NCBI RefSeq assembly: GCF_000754805.1 | Contig: NZ_KN150731.1 | Coordinates: forward strand, 434,001-498,000 | Length of the DNA: 64,000 nucleotides | Direction of reading: 5' to 3' | Source of the DNA: Yersinia frederiksenii ATCC 33641 | GTDB taxonomy: Bacteria > Pseudomonadota > Gammaproteobacteria > Enterobacterales > Enterobacteriaceae | Part shown: positions 1 through 9,942 of the stretch, one piece after another | How the letters are laid out: each line of letters begins with the position of its first letter | Numbering within the stretch: position 1 is the first letter of the stretch | Translations under genes and position numbers: made by a program | Notes under the pieces: model-generated | The model's input: the letters and a program-made list of their open reading frames with translations, nothing else | What the model was told of the DNA's origin: nothing | Database searches by the model: none

Positions 1-435
1 CGTTTCCCACTCATAACGGCCAGCAATCTCTTCAGGTGTCATCAGGCGGGTACAGGGGATGGAACCATAGAAATAATCCGCATGGGTAGTTCCCCAAGCG
101 GGCAAGTCCAAACCGGCCTGTGCCCAGATGGTGGCATGACGCGAATGGGTATGCACAATACCGCCAATCTGAGGGAAGTTAAGGTAAAGCACTCGATGGG
201 TATCAGTATCAGACGACGGCTTTTTGCTGCCCTCCACCACTTTTCCGGTCTCCAATTCCACCACTACCATGTCATCAACCGTCATCACGTCATATTCCAC
301 GCCCGACGGCTTAATCACCAACAGCCCTTTTTGCCTGTCGACGGCACTGACATTACCCCAAGTAAAGGTGACCAGATTATGGCGCGGTAACGCCAGGTTA
401 GCAGCAAGCACCTGTTGCTTCAGTTCGTTGAGCAT
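1..435 (-). CDS. araD: L-ribulose-5-phosphate 4-epimerase, 5' part only
   Basis: The gene is cut by the left window edge; the first 145 codons are present. The family interconverts L-ribulose-5-phosphate and D-xylulose-5-phosphate in the cytoplasm, the last step of arabinose breakdown. The class II aldolase/epimerase signature is visible: an N-terminal block [16 protein letters not shown], then KPSG, then SSDTDTH and the zinc-ligand motif HTHSRH around residues 94-99, and THADYFYG further on. The start ATG is at 433-435. The sequence resembles AraD more than the ascorbate paralogue UlaF, judging by memory of both E. coli proteins, so the symbol is likely but not certain. Neighbouring araA/araB would lie outside the window. 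Confidence 0.82.
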   Translation of the reverse strand, partial: MLNELKQQVLAANLALPRHNLVTFTWGNVSAVDRQKGLLVIKPSGVEYDVMTVDDMVVVELETGKVVEGSKKPSSDTDTHRVLYLNFPQIGGIVHTHSRHATIWAQAGLDLPAWGTTHADYFYGSIPCTRLMTPEEIAGRYEWET

Positions 436-903
436 CGTCGTATCCTGAATAACTGAATTTCTCTCATTTTCAGCGCCACAGGTCAGAACCGGTATGGGAT
501 AAATGGCTATAAACTGCGTGCAGATCGGCTGGAAAATGCAGTCTGAGAGATGCACAGATCAGAATGAGGAACTTTGTTTAGTGCAGACAACAGGTTAATG
601 ACTCAGATAATGCTTAATTTCGCCTAGGCGCAGTCAAATTAAGACTATTTACCTATTAAATGATTCCTGGACATTTATACTAGTTTATATCGGTGACAAA
701 ACGAGTTTTTAGCATTAATCCCGAATTTAAATCGAAAATACGTTTTTTATTCCAAACACTAACACAAGAAGACCTCGGCTAAAATTGATTCAATGCCTAT
801 ACTTAGTAAGGTAAGTTCAATGTGATACGTATGGATCAGGATATATAGATTGAATAGATGTTTCCTGCTCTATCCGTATTAAGCCAACGTCAGGAGAATT
901 ATT
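436..903. other. Intergenic region between araD and osmB
   Basis: This 468-base gap holds the divergent upstream regions of araD (minus) and osmB (plus). It is AT-rich between 600 and 800. No convincing coding frame was found. Promoters must lie here, but I could not assign a specific site with confidence. A good ribosome binding site (AGGAG) precedes osmB at about 893. Confidence 0.5.
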
Positions 904-1116
904 ATGATGATCACTAAACGATTTGCCACTGCTGCATTGGCCCTCACTCTGGCCTTATCGTTATCCGCATGTTCAAACATGTCCAAACGTGACCGTAATA
1001 CTGCCATTGGTGCCGGTGCTGGTGCTGTCGGTGGTGCAGTGCTAACAGGGAGTACGTTGGGGACATTAGGTGGTGCGGCGATTGGTGGGGTTATCGGTCA
1101 TCAGGTCGGCAAATAA
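904..1116 (+). CDS. osmB: Osmotically inducible lipoprotein B
   Basis: A 70-residue lipoprotein. The N-terminal signal peptide ends in a lipobox with the modified cysteine at residue 23 (LSACSN). The rest is a glycine-zipper-like segment (GAGAGAVGGAVL, then GTLGGAAIGGVIGHQVGK), which is close to E. coli OsmB over its whole length. OsmB is an outer-membrane lipoprotein induced by osmotic and stationary-phase stress. Two consecutive ATG codons open the frame at 904 and 907; AGGAG lies about 8 bases upstream. It is a single gene, read away from araD. Confidence 0.95.
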   Translation: MMITKRFATAALALTLALSLSACSNMSKRDRNTAIGAGAGAVGGAVLTGSTLGTLGGAAIGGVIGHQVGK

Positions 1117-1135
1117 CTTTTATCCTTCGTTCTTG

Positions 1136-1230
1136 ACGTTGCAGGGGTGTTAGCTGCGTTCTCTCACTCGAATCACTGACTTATGTCAGCTCCGCGGGAT
1201 GAATTCACTGACTGCCTACCTGCAACACCC
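1136..1230. repeat. Imperfect palindromic intergenic repeat, copy 1
   Basis: The segment opens with GCAGGGGTGTTAGCTGC and closes with ACTGCCTACCTGCAAC, so its ends are roughly inverted, with a central AATCACTGAC block. A related copy lies between trpG and trpD (57818-57895). It resembles the palindromic intergenic repeats that I recall as widespread in Yersinia and Serratia. It lies between osmB and the end of yciH, and so may act as a transcript-end hairpin. Confidence 0.7.
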
Positions 1231-1366
1231 ATGATTTTGGATAATAACTTTCGGACTTGAAGCAGACCAAGCTCAAGGGTGGGGAGAAGTGCCGAATAGC
1301 TCGTAACAGCGCAAGCCGTCGGTGCAGTCTCCCCACCAGCCGTCAAGCCAACAATGAGCGTTTTAA

Positions 1367-1693
1367 TCACCCGCCCGCTAGTTTAACTTTCATCCCTTTG
1401 GCTTCCAAAAGCTGTTTCAACAGATCCCGTTTATCACCCTGAATTTCAATAACCCCGTCTTTTATCGACCCGCCGCAGCCACATTTCTTTTTCAACTCAG
1501 CAGCGAGTTTCTCCAGCATTTCATCACTGCCATCAATACCAGTAATCAGACTCACGCCCTTTCCTTTGCGGCCACTGGTTTGACGTTGGATACGAACAAT
1601 CCCATCACCTTTAGGTCGTTGCGGTTTTACCTCTGGTTCATTGATACGGCCAGTGTCAGTTGAATAAACCAGCCGGTTATTATCATTACTCAT
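1367..1693 (-). CDS. yciH: SUI1/eIF1-like translation factor YciH
   Basis: A 108-residue protein with an SUI1 (eIF1-like) fold. The C-terminal half carries the typical pattern: GRKGKGVSLITGID, then KKKCGCGGSIKDGVIEIQGD and LLKQLLEAKG. Bacterial YciH is thought to influence start-codon fidelity in initiation; its exact role is not settled. The ATG overlaps the pyrF stop by one base (TAATG), so the two are translationally coupled and transcribed from the pyrF side, as in E. coli. Confidence 0.94.
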   Translation of the reverse strand: MSNDNNRLVYSTDTGRINEPEVKPQRPKGDGIVRIQRQTSGRKGKGVSLITGIDGSDEMLEKLAAELKKKCGCGGSIKDGVIEIQGDKRDLLKQLLEAKGMKVKLAGG

Positions 1694-2430
1694 TATGCAA
1701 CCTTACTCAGTGATGCCAAAATTTCACTCAGTGTTTTTTCCGGATCTGGCGATTGGGTGATCGGACGCCCTATGACCATATAATCGACGCCAACCGCGAC
1801 CGCCTGTTGTGGCGTCATAATCCGACGTTGATCTCCTGCATCACTGCCTTGTGGGCGAATACCCGGCGTCACCAATTTAAAATCAGTGCCACAAACTTGC
1901 TTTAAACGCACCGCTTCATGAGCAGAACACACCACGCCATCCAAGCCACAATCCCAGGTCAATTTTGCCAGCCGCTCCGCCTGCTCCGCCGGGCTAACAG
2001 TAATGCCAATATCACGTAAATCTTCACCATCCATGCTCGTTAATACCGTTACCGCAATCAATAATGGGGCTTGCGGCCCGAAAGGCAGTAACGCCTCTTT
2101 TGCTGCGCTCATCATCCGCGCGCCACCACTGGCGTGAACATTCACCATCCAAACGCCCAGATCGGCGGCGGCGGCAACAGCATGGGCTGTGGTATTGGGA
2201 ATATCGTGGAATTTCAAATCAAGGAAAACTTCAAAGCCACGCTGTTGCAGGTCACGAACAAATTGTGGGCCATATAAGGTGAACATCTCTTTGCCCACTT
2301 TTAACCGGCAATCTTGCGGATTAACACGATCCGCAAAGGCTAACGCCGCGTCTTTATTAGCATAATCCAGTGCCACAACGATCGGAGAAAATATTGAGCC
2401 ACTGTTATTAGTTTGAGTTGCAGACGTCAT
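1693..2430 (-). CDS. pyrF: Orotidine 5'-phosphate decarboxylase
   Basis: A 245-residue enzyme that converts OMP to UMP, the last step of de novo pyrimidine synthesis. The catalytic Asp-Lys network is visible in [12 protein letters not shown] near residues 69-80, with the N-terminal VVALDYAN strand and the phosphate-binding TPGIRP and GRPIT segments near the C-terminus. Full length compared with the family. It is followed directly by yciH with a one-base overlap. In E. coli pyrF directly follows lapB; here two plus-strand genes separate them. Confidence 0.97.
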   Translation of the reverse strand: MTSATQTNNSGSIFSPIVVALDYANKDAALAFADRVNPQDCRLKVGKEMFTLYGPQFVRDLQQRGFEVFLDLKFHDIPNTTAHAVAAAADLGVWMVNVHASGGARMMSAAKEALLPFGPQAPLLIAVTVLTSMDGEDLRDIGITVSPAEQAERLAKLTWDCGLDGVVCSAHEAVRLKQVCGTDFKLVTPGIRPQGSDAGDQRRIMTPQQAVAVGVDYMVIGRPITQSPDPEKTLSEILASLSKVA

Positions 2431-2780
2431 TTTTAAGCCTTTTTCTGTCAGTTAGTCATGATAACGCTGACATTCTACAGGGTACCTCACTGAAATTACA
2501 GCGATCAGACCGCGCGGTGTTCACCCTTTGTTCAGCATAGGTTGATAGTGAGAGTCAGTTTGCGTCAATAAAATACCGCTGCCATAGCTATCATTAAGTA
2601 AAATAGTTTCAAGAAGCGTAAATTATCAATCAAAATATTTGATTTAAATGGTCAACTGTTTGTGATTTTCATTCAACAGCAATGCTATATCATTCACTCC
2701 ATCGCATGACATTGGTTGTCTGCTAACGATTTAAATAAACTTCATTAAATCAAATAACACACAATAAATTGGAGCTTCAC
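2431..2780. other. Divergent intergenic region, pyrF / DUF1471 gene
   Basis: This 350-base gap holds the upstream regions of both flanking genes. AT content rises between 2580 and 2770. No coding frame or recognised operator is visible. Confidence 0.45.
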
Positions 2781-3041
2781 ATGAAAATCATCAAATACAT
2801 CGCCCCTGCATTGGTTCTCTCTTTAGCCTCATTTGCCACTATTGCTGCAACACAGATTCAGCATACTCAATCAACTGGATTGAATAAAATTGGCGCTATT
2901 TCTGCCAGCAATGCCAGTACACTGACTGATTTAGAAAATAGGCTGGCACAGCAGGCTGAAGCGGCCGGCGCTACATCTTTCCTGATTACCTCTGCTGGCG
3001 GTAATGACAAGCTACACGGCACCGCAGTTATTTATCGTTAA
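2781..3041 (+). CDS. DUF1471 (BhsA/McbA/YhcN) family periplasmic protein
   Basis: An 86-residue exported protein. A signal peptide (MKIIKYIAPALVLSLASFATIAA) is followed by the DUF1471 pattern: IGAISASNASTLTDLENRL, then QAEAAGATSFLITSAGGNDKLHGTAVIYR. The family includes BhsA and McbA, small stress-induced envelope proteins linked to biofilm and metal or acid stress. The ATG at 2781 follows GGAG with six bases between; the upstream TTG at 2769 is less likely. A strong terminator follows. The exact paralogue cannot be named from sequence alone. Confidence 0.9.
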   Translation: MKIIKYIAPALVLSLASFATIAATQIQHTQSTGLNKIGAISASNASTLTDLENRLAQQAEAAGATSFLITSAGGNDKLHGTAVIYR

Positions 3042-3081
3042 GTGAGTTATTCCCTCCCTGGTTAAGTCTGTGTCGCAGCTT

Positions 3082-3106
3082 AAAAGAGCGCTTTTGCGCT
3101 CTTTTT
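3082..3106 (+). terminator. Rho-independent terminator of the DUF1471 gene
   Basis: The stem AGAGCGC / GCGCTCT with a TTTT loop is followed by five T residues, 45 bases after the stop codon. Confidence 0.9.
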
Positions 3107-3205
3107 GCACATTCTAATGTGAATTTTTTGTGACAGCCGTGTTATCCCCTAGACAGTTCTCCTTCCCTCGCTTAGCTTGGTATTTTCCCCTAAGTTGAAG
3201 GTTAT

Positions 3206-3508
3206 ATGATGAGCGAAATATCTACCTTAACCATTAAAATCCCTCTGGAATTAAAAGAGAAAATCAAAGCGGCCGCCTTAGAAAAACAATTTTCCCTCAG
3301 TACCGAAGTATGCGAAAGATTAGAAAAAAGCTTTGAGGTTGATGTTAAAAGTAGTAAAGGCAGCCGTAAAGATGCCAAATTACATCACAGTGAGATTGAT
3401 AACCAAGGTGTAGAAGAAATTTCAGAACAGCCTTTGAGTCAGAAAGAGTTGAAGAAACTGCGGCAATTATTGAAAGACGGCGTGAAAACATCTCAAAAGA
3501 AAAAATAA
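3206..3508 (+). CDS. Ribbon-helix-helix (Arc/MetJ-type) DNA-binding protein
   Basis: A 100-residue protein. The N-terminus has the ribbon-helix-helix layout: a short beta strand (STLTIKIPLELKEKI), then helices with LEKQFSLSTEVCERLEKSF. The remainder is charged and lysine-rich, ending SQKKK. Such proteins are usually small transcriptional repressors that bind as dimers. Two ATGs (3206, 3209) follow GAAGG. It is a single gene in a spot that is empty in E. coli, so its target is unknown; self-regulation is a guess. Confidence 0.75.
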   Translation: MMSEISTLTIKIPLELKEKIKAAALEKQFSLSTEVCERLEKSFEVDVKSSKGSRKDAKLHHSEIDNQGVEEISEQPLSQKELKKLRQLLKDGVKTSQKKK

Positions 3509-3532
3509 CGTATAACCTCCTTATCTATGCCA

Positions 3533-3556
3533 ATCGGGTGATTCACTTCACCCGAT
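3533..3556. terminator. Hairpin between the convergent RHH gene and lapB
   Basis: The perfect inverted repeat ATCGGGTGA / TCACCCGAT has a six-base loop. It sits between two convergent genes and could end transcription on either strand, although the T tract is poor. Confidence 0.55.
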
Positions 3557-3576
3557 GACTCTCGCCTCCACACTCA

Positions 3577-4746
3577 TCACTGCCCATCCAACCCTCTGAT
3601 CGGTTTAACCGATGCCCATGCCCGGCAAGATGGGCAATGCCAGTAGAGGGAATGGGCTGTAAAACCACATTTGTGACAGCGATAACGCGGTTTAGTCCGA
3701 ATTTGCTCCCCAACCATATCACGCAGCAATAGCAGGCTCTCTTTCGCCCGTCCTTCTTCGGCATCAGCTAAGTGATAATCCATCAACCGATAGAAAACAC
3801 GCATGGTTGGATGACGTTGCAACTGGCGATTAATATAGGTTTGCGCCACATCACGGCCTTCATGCTGCTCAAGAATTTCTGCCAACATCAATTCAGCCGT
3901 GGCTCCGGTATTATCCTCAACACAACGTTTAAGGAAATTAGTCCAAGCCTCGGGTTGTTGTAAATGTTGGTAGCATTCACTCAGCATAGGTAATGCTTCG
4001 CTTACGATCTCTTTATCTTGCTCTAGCACTCGTTCCAGTGCTTCAACGCCTTTCGCGTATTCACCTTTGGCAAGATATAACCGCCCTTGCATGATAGAGA
4101 CTCTGGCGCACTGTTTATCAGCAGAAGCTGCTTTTTTCAGCAACCCCATGGCCTTATCCAGATCATCACTTCCCATGGCTTGCAGCGCCAGTTCGCAATA
4201 AAAATGGGCAATTTCCAATCGCTGGTTGTCTTTACCCATTTTGACCAGTTTTTCAGCCACTTCGATGGCATTGTTCCAGTCACTGGTTGCCTGATAAATG
4301 ATTAATAATTGCTGTAATGCCCCCAGCCGGAAATCTTGTTCCTCAACCAATTGGTTGAACATATCTTCTGCGCGATCATATAAACCCGCCGCCATATAAT
4401 CACGGCCAAGTTGCTGAATCGCCAGTAAGCGCTGTTCAAATGTCAGGGAGGCACTCTCCATCAAGGCCTGATGGATGCGGATAGCACGGTCAACTTCACC
4501 GCGGGAGCGGAACAAATTGCCTAACGTCAGATGTGCCTCAACGGCTGAACTGTCTTCTTTTAGCATTTCAAGAAACAGATCAACCGCTTTATCCTGCTGA
4601 TTGGAGAGAAGGAAGTTAACCCCGGCGACATATTCACGAGACAGACGGTTAGCATCCTGCTGCTTATCCTGCTGAGCACTTCTACGCCCCATATACCAAC
4701 CATAGGCGGCAGCGACCGGTAACAGCAGAAACAGCATTTCTAGCAT
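3577..4746 (-). CDS. lapB: LPS assembly protein LapB
   Basis: A 389-residue protein (formerly YciM). One N-terminal membrane helix (MLEMLFLLLPVAAAYGWYMG) is followed by a long series of TPR helices and a C-terminal rubredoxin-like metal site (CHKCGF ... CPSCRAW). LapB is an inner-membrane protein facing the cytoplasm that controls FtsH-dependent degradation of LpxC, and hence LPS synthesis. It starts six bases after the lapA stop, so the two form one unit. Confidence 0.97.
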   Translation of the reverse strand: MLEMLFLLLPVAAAYGWYMGRRSAQQDKQQDANRLSREYVAGVNFLLSNQQDKAVDLFLEMLKEDSSAVEAHLTLGNLFRSRGEVDRAIRIHQALMESASLTFEQRLLAIQQLGRDYMAAGLYDRAEDMFNQLVEEQDFRLGALQQLLIIYQATSDWNNAIEVAEKLVKMGKDNQRLEIAHFYCELALQAMGSDDLDKAMGLLKKAASADKQCARVSIMQGRLYLAKGEYAKGVEALERVLEQDKEIVSEALPMLSECYQHLQQPEAWTNFLKRCVEDNTGATAELMLAEILEQHEGRDVAQTYINRQLQRHPTMRVFYRLMDYHLADAEEGRAKESLLLLRDMVGEQIRTKPRYRCHKCGFTAHSLYWHCPSCRAWASVKPIRGLDGQ

Positions 4747-4752
4747 AGAAAA

Positions 4753-5064
4753 TTATTCCTTGCTGACAGCGGGTGTGGCTGCAGTAACACTGGGTTCAGT
4801 TGACGGCGCAAGCTGTGCTTCAAGGCGTTTAATTTTCCGCTCTGCGCGACCCAATAAAATTCGCACACGCAGATAAAAAAGCCCGCAAATAATCCATCCC
4901 AGAACCAAACCTGCCGCAAAAAGCGTTGCCAATAACGTCGATACTCGATATTCGCCCTGAGCCAATAAATAATTAAAGGTAACGACCTGATCGTTATTTG
5001 CCCCTAACGTGACTGAAATCACGAAAATCACCAGTACTAACAAAAAAATCAGCAAATATTTCAC
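4753..5064 (-). CDS. lapA: LPS assembly protein LapA
   Basis: A 103-residue inner-membrane protein (formerly YciS) with two membrane helices (KYLLIFLLVLVIFVISVTLG and LATLFAAGLVLGWIICGLFYL) followed by a basic coiled coil (RAERKIKRLEAQL). It cooperates with LapB. I chose the GTG at 5062-5064 because the protein then begins VKYLLIF as in E. coli, and AGGA lies seven bases upstream; the frame also stays open to a TTG at 5088. LapB follows directly. Confidence 0.93.
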   Translation of the reverse strand: MKYLLIFLLVLVIFVISVTLGANNDQVVTFNYLLAQGEYRVSTLLATLFAAGLVLGWIICGLFYLRVRILLGRAERKIKRLEAQLAPSTEPSVTAATPAVSKE

Positions 5065-5239
5065 GTTTTTTCCTAAAGGCCGAATCAACCTGATGAATTA
5101 TGCCAAAAATGTGGCGTCCTTACTTAATAAATTAGCACTTCCTCACCCAGCAAAGAAACCCTACGCCAAGATAAAGCGCCGAACCGGTGCTCAATAGATA
5201 TTATTTTAAGCAACTTAACTGCGAATAATAACTCATTGC

Positions 5240-6007
5240 TTAACTTTCCCCATGATCACGTTTTTCGATTTCCTGCTGTTCTTGCGCCACAATGGTTAAT
5301 GGGCCAAACCAGCGTTGCACCAAACTGCACACAATGGCGACTAATAAAGCACTAATAAGGGTTGCAGCCATCAAATCCCGCGGCCAATGCATTCCTAATA
5401 CCAGGCGGCTTATCATGACACCTTGTGCCCATAACATCAGCAAAATTACCGTTTTGTAGTGCCGCCGTGGCCATAACAATCCCACCGCCAATAATGCCCA
5501 ACTGGCAGCAAAAACCGTATGTCCGGAAGGAAATGCAAAACCGGTTTCAAATTGCCAATGGTTGCTCAACCACGGTGGAATAATAGATTGGTTCTGTAGT
5601 TGTTGTTTCACTAATTCGCTACGCTCAGCACGCGGTAGCGAATAGAAAAAACGATTATCAATGTGATGTTCAGCTTCAAGCCACACCACAAATGGCCGAG
5701 GCTCCTGCACATGTTCTTTGATCAGCGATTTGAGACCTTGCCCCAATACAATCAAAGCCGTCAGAATCACCAACAACCCCACCGCAGGTTTGATTCGAAA
5801 ACGCAAACACCATAAGAACCAACCGCTTAATAATACACTGGTGGCGATTCCCCAAGGGGCCGTCACTGTTTCGGTCAGCCAAAAAAGACCTTTTAGCCAG
5901 CCAACATGGTTACCGGGTTGCCACTGCCAGCCGGAAAGCCAAATAACAACGGTTGGCAGTAGCAAAATAAGTGCTCCCACTGTGATTCGTTTTGCTATAT
6001 TCCACAT
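5240..6007 (-). CDS. pgpB: Phosphatidylglycerophosphatase B (PAP2 family)
   Basis: A 255-residue polytopic inner-membrane phosphatase that acts on phosphatidylglycerophosphate, undecaprenyl diphosphate and related lipid phosphates. All three PAP2 motifs are visible: KEHVQEPRP, then PSGH in FAFPSGHTVFAASWA, and SRLVLGMHWPRD. The ATG at 6007 is preceded by AGGA at six bases and matches the start of the E. coli protein; a GTG at 6037 would add ten residues. It is divergent from ribA. Confidence 0.95.
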   Translation of the reverse strand: MWNIAKRITVGALILLLPTVVIWLSGWQWQPGNHVGWLKGLFWLTETVTAPWGIATSVLLSGWFLWCLRFRIKPAVGLLVILTALIVLGQGLKSLIKEHVQEPRPFVVWLEAEHHIDNRFFYSLPRAERSELVKQQLQNQSIIPPWLSNHWQFETGFAFPSGHTVFAASWALLAVGLLWPRRHYKTVILLMLWAQGVMISRLVLGMHWPRDLMAATLISALLVAIVCSLVQRWFGPLTIVAQEQQEIEKRDHGES

Positions 6008-6331
6008 CTGAGATCCTTTCTTGCTGGCGATATCCACAACACTTAACCTATGGTGATTGTACTAATTGCAGCTATAGCTATAACATATCAATTACGCTAT
6101 CCATTGATAATATAAATAAATTTTTGTCACTGTCGAAATAAATCCCAGCCTGACATTCACTCTTACCTTCTTGCTGCTTTGTTGAACAGCAGTGAGTCAA
6201 AAGTTATGGCAATATAGCTAATAATGATCGCGGAGATACTTTTTATTTAACCTTATACCCCAATATACAGGGTATAGCGGGCATTCACGTTAGGGTGCAC
6301 GACAATCTTCCTTAGGGTCTGAAGTGATAAT
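6008..6331. other. Divergent intergenic region pgpB / ribA
   Basis: This 324-base gap carries both promoters. A small hairpin (TATACCC / GGGTATA) lies at about 6256-6275 in front of ribA. I see no FMN riboswitch; that element normally precedes ribB in this group. Confidence 0.45.
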
Positions 6332-6934
6332 ATGAACAGCAAGATGCAGCTAAAACGTGTAGCAGAAGCCAAATTACCTACTCCTTGGGGTGATTTTCTG
6401 ATGGTCGGTTTTGAAGAGCTGGCCACAGGTCATGATCATCTGGCCTTAATCTTTGGTGATATCAGCGGAGATGAGCCGGTGCTATCCCGTGTTCATTCTG
6501 AATGTCTGACGGGCGACGCTTTATTTAGTCTGCGTTGTGATTGTGGTTTTCAGTTAGAAGCCGCGCTGGCACACATTGCTGAAGAAGGCCGTGGCGTGCT
6601 GATATACCATCGTCAGGAAGGCCGGAATATTGGTTTACTGAATAAGATTAGAGCCTATGCTTTGCAGGATCTTGGGGCTGATACCGTTGAAGCCAATCAC
6701 CAACTCGGCTTTGCCGCCGATGAGCGCGACTTTACCTTGTGTTCTGATATGTACAAATTACTTGGTGTCAAAGCCGTGCGTTTGCTGACCAACAACCCGA
6801 AAAAAGTTGAGATCCTGTCACAAGCGGGGATCAATATCGTCGAACGTGTTCCGCTGATTGTTGGCCAGAACCCTAAGAATGAACATTATATGGCCACTAA
6901 AGCCGCTAAAATGGGCCATTTATTAACTAAATAG
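6332..6934 (+). CDS. ribA: GTP cyclohydrolase II
   Basis: A 200-residue enzyme for the first step of riboflavin synthesis, opening GTP to the 2,5-diamino-pyrimidinone phosphate. The zinc site is clear in [20 protein letters not shown] (three cysteines), followed by the active-site [10 protein letters not shown]. It is full length. The first ATG (6332) adds four residues before [12 protein letters not shown], which is where the E. coli protein begins (6344); both starts have weak ribosome binding sites. A terminator follows. Confidence 0.96.
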   Translation: MNSKMQLKRVAEAKLPTPWGDFLMVGFEELATGHDHLALIFGDISGDEPVLSRVHSECLTGDALFSLRCDCGFQLEAALAHIAEEGRGVLIYHRQEGRNIGLLNKIRAYALQDLGADTVEANHQLGFAADERDFTLCSDMYKLLGVKAVRLLTNNPKKVEILSQAGINIVERVPLIVGQNPKNEHYMATKAAKMGHLLTK

Positions 6935-6980
6935 CCCTGTTACTCGCGTAATCAGAAAATGCTGCTTTCAGCAAATATTA

Positions 6981-7005
6981 GGGTGGTCTTGCAACCACCC
7001 TTTTT
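6981..7005 (+). terminator. Rho-independent terminator of ribA
   Basis: The stem GGGTGGT / ACCACCC with the loop CTTGCA is followed by five T residues. Confidence 0.92.
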
Positions 7006-7065
7006 ATTCGCCTAATTTTTGCTGAGCATATGAAAAGTGACACCGTCACTCATCTATATCATTCA

Positions 7066-9738
7066 TTACAGCATTTTGCGGATCACATAATGTAAAATGC
7101 CGCCATTCTCGAAGTAAACCAATTCATTGCCAGTATCGATACGACAGCGGGTATTAACTGTTTGTTGACGTCCGTCAGCATAAGTTATCGTCACGGCAAC
7201 AGTCTGCCCCGGAGCTAAACTCTGCAAGCCACTGACGCTGATCGCTTCATCGCCGGTCAAGCCTAACGTTTTGCGGTCTACACCCGCTGGAAACTCCAGC
7301 GGCAGGATCCCCATGCCAATTAAATTTGAGCGATGAATACGTTCGAATGATTCAGCAATTACCACTCTTACCCCCAGCAATCGTGGCCCTTTTGCTGCCC
7401 AATCACGGCTGGAGCCGGAACCATACTCTTTACCGGCAATGACCGCCAACGGCACATTTTCTTGCTGGTAACGCATCGCCGCATCATAAATAGGCATTTC
7501 ATTTTGCGATGGAATATGTCGGGTGATGCCCCCTTCAACTCCGGGTACCATTTCGTTGCGAATACGAATATTAGCAAAAGTCCCACGCATCATAACTTCA
7601 TGATTACCCCGGCGGGAGCCGTAGGAGTTGAACTCCTTAATTTCTACCCCACGATCGCGCAGGTAGCGGCCTGCAGGGCTATCGAGCTTGATATTGCCGG
7701 CGGGCGAAATATGGTCGGTGGTCACTGAATCGGCTAAAATCGCCAGAATACGAGCATGGTGGATATCCTGAACCGGCTCCGGTAAGGCTTTCATATCACT
7801 AAAGAAGGGTGGTAAACGGATATATGTTGAGTCACTCTGCCAATCATAGGTAGGGGTGCTATCAACCTGAATGGCCTGCCAATCTTCATCACCATCAAAT
7901 ACCGCGGCATACTCCTTGCGGAACATCTCGGTTTTCACTTCTTCAACCGCTTTGGCAATCTCAAGTCCGGTTGGCCAGATATCTTTTAAATAGACCGGTT
8001 GACCATCCGGGTCATTACCCAGCGAATCCTGAGCCAGGTTGACATTCATGTTCCCAGCCAGTGCATAAGCCACCACCAGCGGCGGTGATGCCAACCAGTT
8101 GGTTTTGACTAATGGATGGATACGACCTTCAAAGTTGCGGTTACCAGAAAGTACCGCCGCCACGGTTAAGTCCCCTTCTTTGATGGCTTTTTCTATTGGG
8201 TCCGGCAATGGGCCTGAGTTACCAATACAGGTCGTGCAGCCATAACCCACTAAGTTGAAGCCCAAGCGGTCAAGATAAGGCGTTAAGCCCGCCGAATTGA
8301 GATATTCAGTGACCACTTTAGAACCAGGAGCCAGTGACGTTTTCACCCAAGGCTGGGTTTTAAGGCCTTTTTCTGCAGCTTTCTTCGCTAGCAGGCCCGC
8401 AGCCATCAGCACACTCGGATTCGATGTATTGGTACACGAGGTGATGGCGGCGATAACTACCGCGCCCTGCTGCAGCTCATGAGTTTCGCCCTCAAGAGTG
8501 AAGCCAACATGGCTGACTTTGTCTTTCTTACTGTTAACTTCCAGCTGTTCAAATGCATTAAATGCCAGAGGAACTTTAGGCAATGCTACCCGATCTTGTG
8601 GGCGTTTCGGCCCCGCCAGGCTGGCTTCTACCGTGCTCAAATCCAGCGATAACTGGCTGGTAAACACCGGCTCATCCCCTGGATGACGCCATAGTCCTTG
8701 CGCTTTGCTGTAAGCCTCAACCAAGGCTATTTGCTCATCACTGCGACCACTTAGCCGCATATAACCCAAAGTGACATCATCTACCGGGAAAAAGCCGCAA
8801 GTCGCGCCATACTCCGGTGACATATTGGCTATAGTGGCGCGATCTGCCAGCGGTAAATCAGCCAGCCCATCACCATAGAACTCAACAAACTTACCCACCA
8901 CACCGTGTTTTCGCAGCATTTGCGTGACCGTCAATACCAAATCGGTCGCGGTGATCCCTTCGCGCATTTTGCCGGTCATTTTGAAACCGACCACGTCAGG
9001 GATAAGCATAGAGACCGGTTGACCCAGCATCGCTGCCTCAGCTTCAATCCCGCCGACGCCCCACCCCAGAATCCCCAAGCCATTAATCATGGTGGTGTGG
9101 GAGTCGGTACCGACCAAGGTATCTGGATAAGCAACCTGCTTACCGCCCTGCTGCTCATGCCAGACTGTTTGCCCCAGATATTCAAGGTTAACCTGATGAC
9201 AAATTCCAGTACCCGGTGGGACGACACGGAAGCGGCTAAAAGCTTTTTGCCCCCAGCGCAGGAAAATATAGCGCTCGTGGTTGCGCTCCATTTCTAAGCG
9301 CACGTTTTCACCAAATGCGGCTTTATCGCCAAATTCGTCAACCGTCACTGAGTGGTCAATAACCAAATCCACCGGGGATAGTGGGTTAACCTGCGCGACG
9401 TCGCCACCCAGACGTTTCACCGCCTCGCGCATTGCCGCCAAATCCACGACTGCCGGCACACCGGTAAAGTCTTGCATCAGTACCCTAGCGGGACGATAAG
9501 CAATCTCTCTATCGGCATGACCGGTTTGTTGCCAATCGACAATAGCTTTAAGGTCTTCTGCCTTAACTTGCTCACCATCCAGATGGCGCAATAAGTTTTC
9601 CAATAACACTTTCAGTGACTTAGGTAATCGGTCGATATCCCCCAGCACTGCCGCCAATTGCGGCAGGCTGTAGTAGTGATATTCGTGGTTAAGGGCGACC
9701 AACTTAGCCATACTCGTTTTTCGCAGTTCCAACGACAT
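7066..9738 (-). CDS. acnA: Aconitate hydratase A
   Basis: An 890-residue iron-sulfur enzyme that converts citrate to isocitrate in the TCA cycle. The three cluster cysteines are visible: one in [12 protein letters not shown] and two in [12 protein letters not shown]. The substrate-contacting [13 protein letters not shown] lies in the swivel domain near the C-terminus. The start [13 protein letters not shown] (ATG 9736-9738) is preceded by GGAGG; the frame extends upstream by 13 codons without support. In E. coli acnA is the stable, stress-induced aconitase. Confidence 0.97.
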   Translation of the reverse strand: MSLELRKTSMAKLVALNHEYHYYSLPQLAAVLGDIDRLPKSLKVLLENLLRHLDGEQVKAEDLKAIVDWQQTGHADREIAYRPARVLMQDFTGVPAVVDLAAMREAVKRLGGDVAQVNPLSPVDLVIDHSVTVDEFGDKAAFGENVRLEMERNHERYIFLRWGQKAFSRFRVVPPGTGICHQVNLEYLGQTVWHEQQGGKQVAYPDTLVGTDSHTTMINGLGILGWGVGGIEAEAAMLGQPVSMLIPDVVGFKMTGKMREGITATDLVLTVTQMLRKHGVVGKFVEFYGDGLADLPLADRATIANMSPEYGATCGFFPVDDVTLGYMRLSGRSDEQIALVEAYSKAQGLWRHPGDEPVFTSQLSLDLSTVEASLAGPKRPQDRVALPKVPLAFNAFEQLEVNSKKDKVSHVGFTLEGETHELQQGAVVIAAITSCTNTSNPSVLMAAGLLAKKAAEKGLKTQPWVKTSLAPGSKVVTEYLNSAGLTPYLDRLGFNLVGYGCTTCIGNSGPLPDPIEKAIKEGDLTVAAVLSGNRNFEGRIHPLVKTNWLASPPLVVAYALAGNMNVNLAQDSLGNDPDGQPVYLKDIWPTGLEIAKAVEEVKTEMFRKEYAAVFDGDEDWQAIQVDSTPTYDWQSDSTYIRLPPFFSDMKALPEPVQDIHHARILAILADSVTTDHISPAGNIKLDSPAGRYLRDRGVEIKEFNSYGSRRGNHEVMMRGTFANIRIRNEMVPGVEGGITRHIPSQNEMPIYDAAMRYQQENVPLAVIAGKEYGSGSSRDWAAKGPRLLGVRVVIAESFERIHRSNLIGMGILPLEFPAGVDRKTLGLTGDEAISVSGLQSLAPGQTVAVTITYADGRQQTVNTRCRIDTGNELVYFENGGILHYVIRKML

Positions 9739-9942
9739 AGCGCCTCCATTGTTTCTTATAAGTGCTCTAAACAACATTCATCTCAACAAGGCTATTCCCT
9801 TGAAATTATGAGGTCTAGATTAAATATAACACAAAGAAACATTAACATTTTGGCAACAATGGCGATTACTGGCAGCGATAGGTGCAAACGATGATAAGCA
9901 CTCAGAGCCTGATCGAATTCAGGCGACAAATTTTGACTTCCT
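9739..9942. other. acnA upstream region
   Basis: 204 bases, AT-rich, between acnA and the 3' end of the next minus-strand gene. It must hold the acnA promoter; no specific site is assigned. Confidence 0.4.

Noticed and set aside
6240-6331. FMN riboswitch in front of ribA
   Set aside because: The conserved RFN sequence blocks are absent; only a small hairpin is visible.
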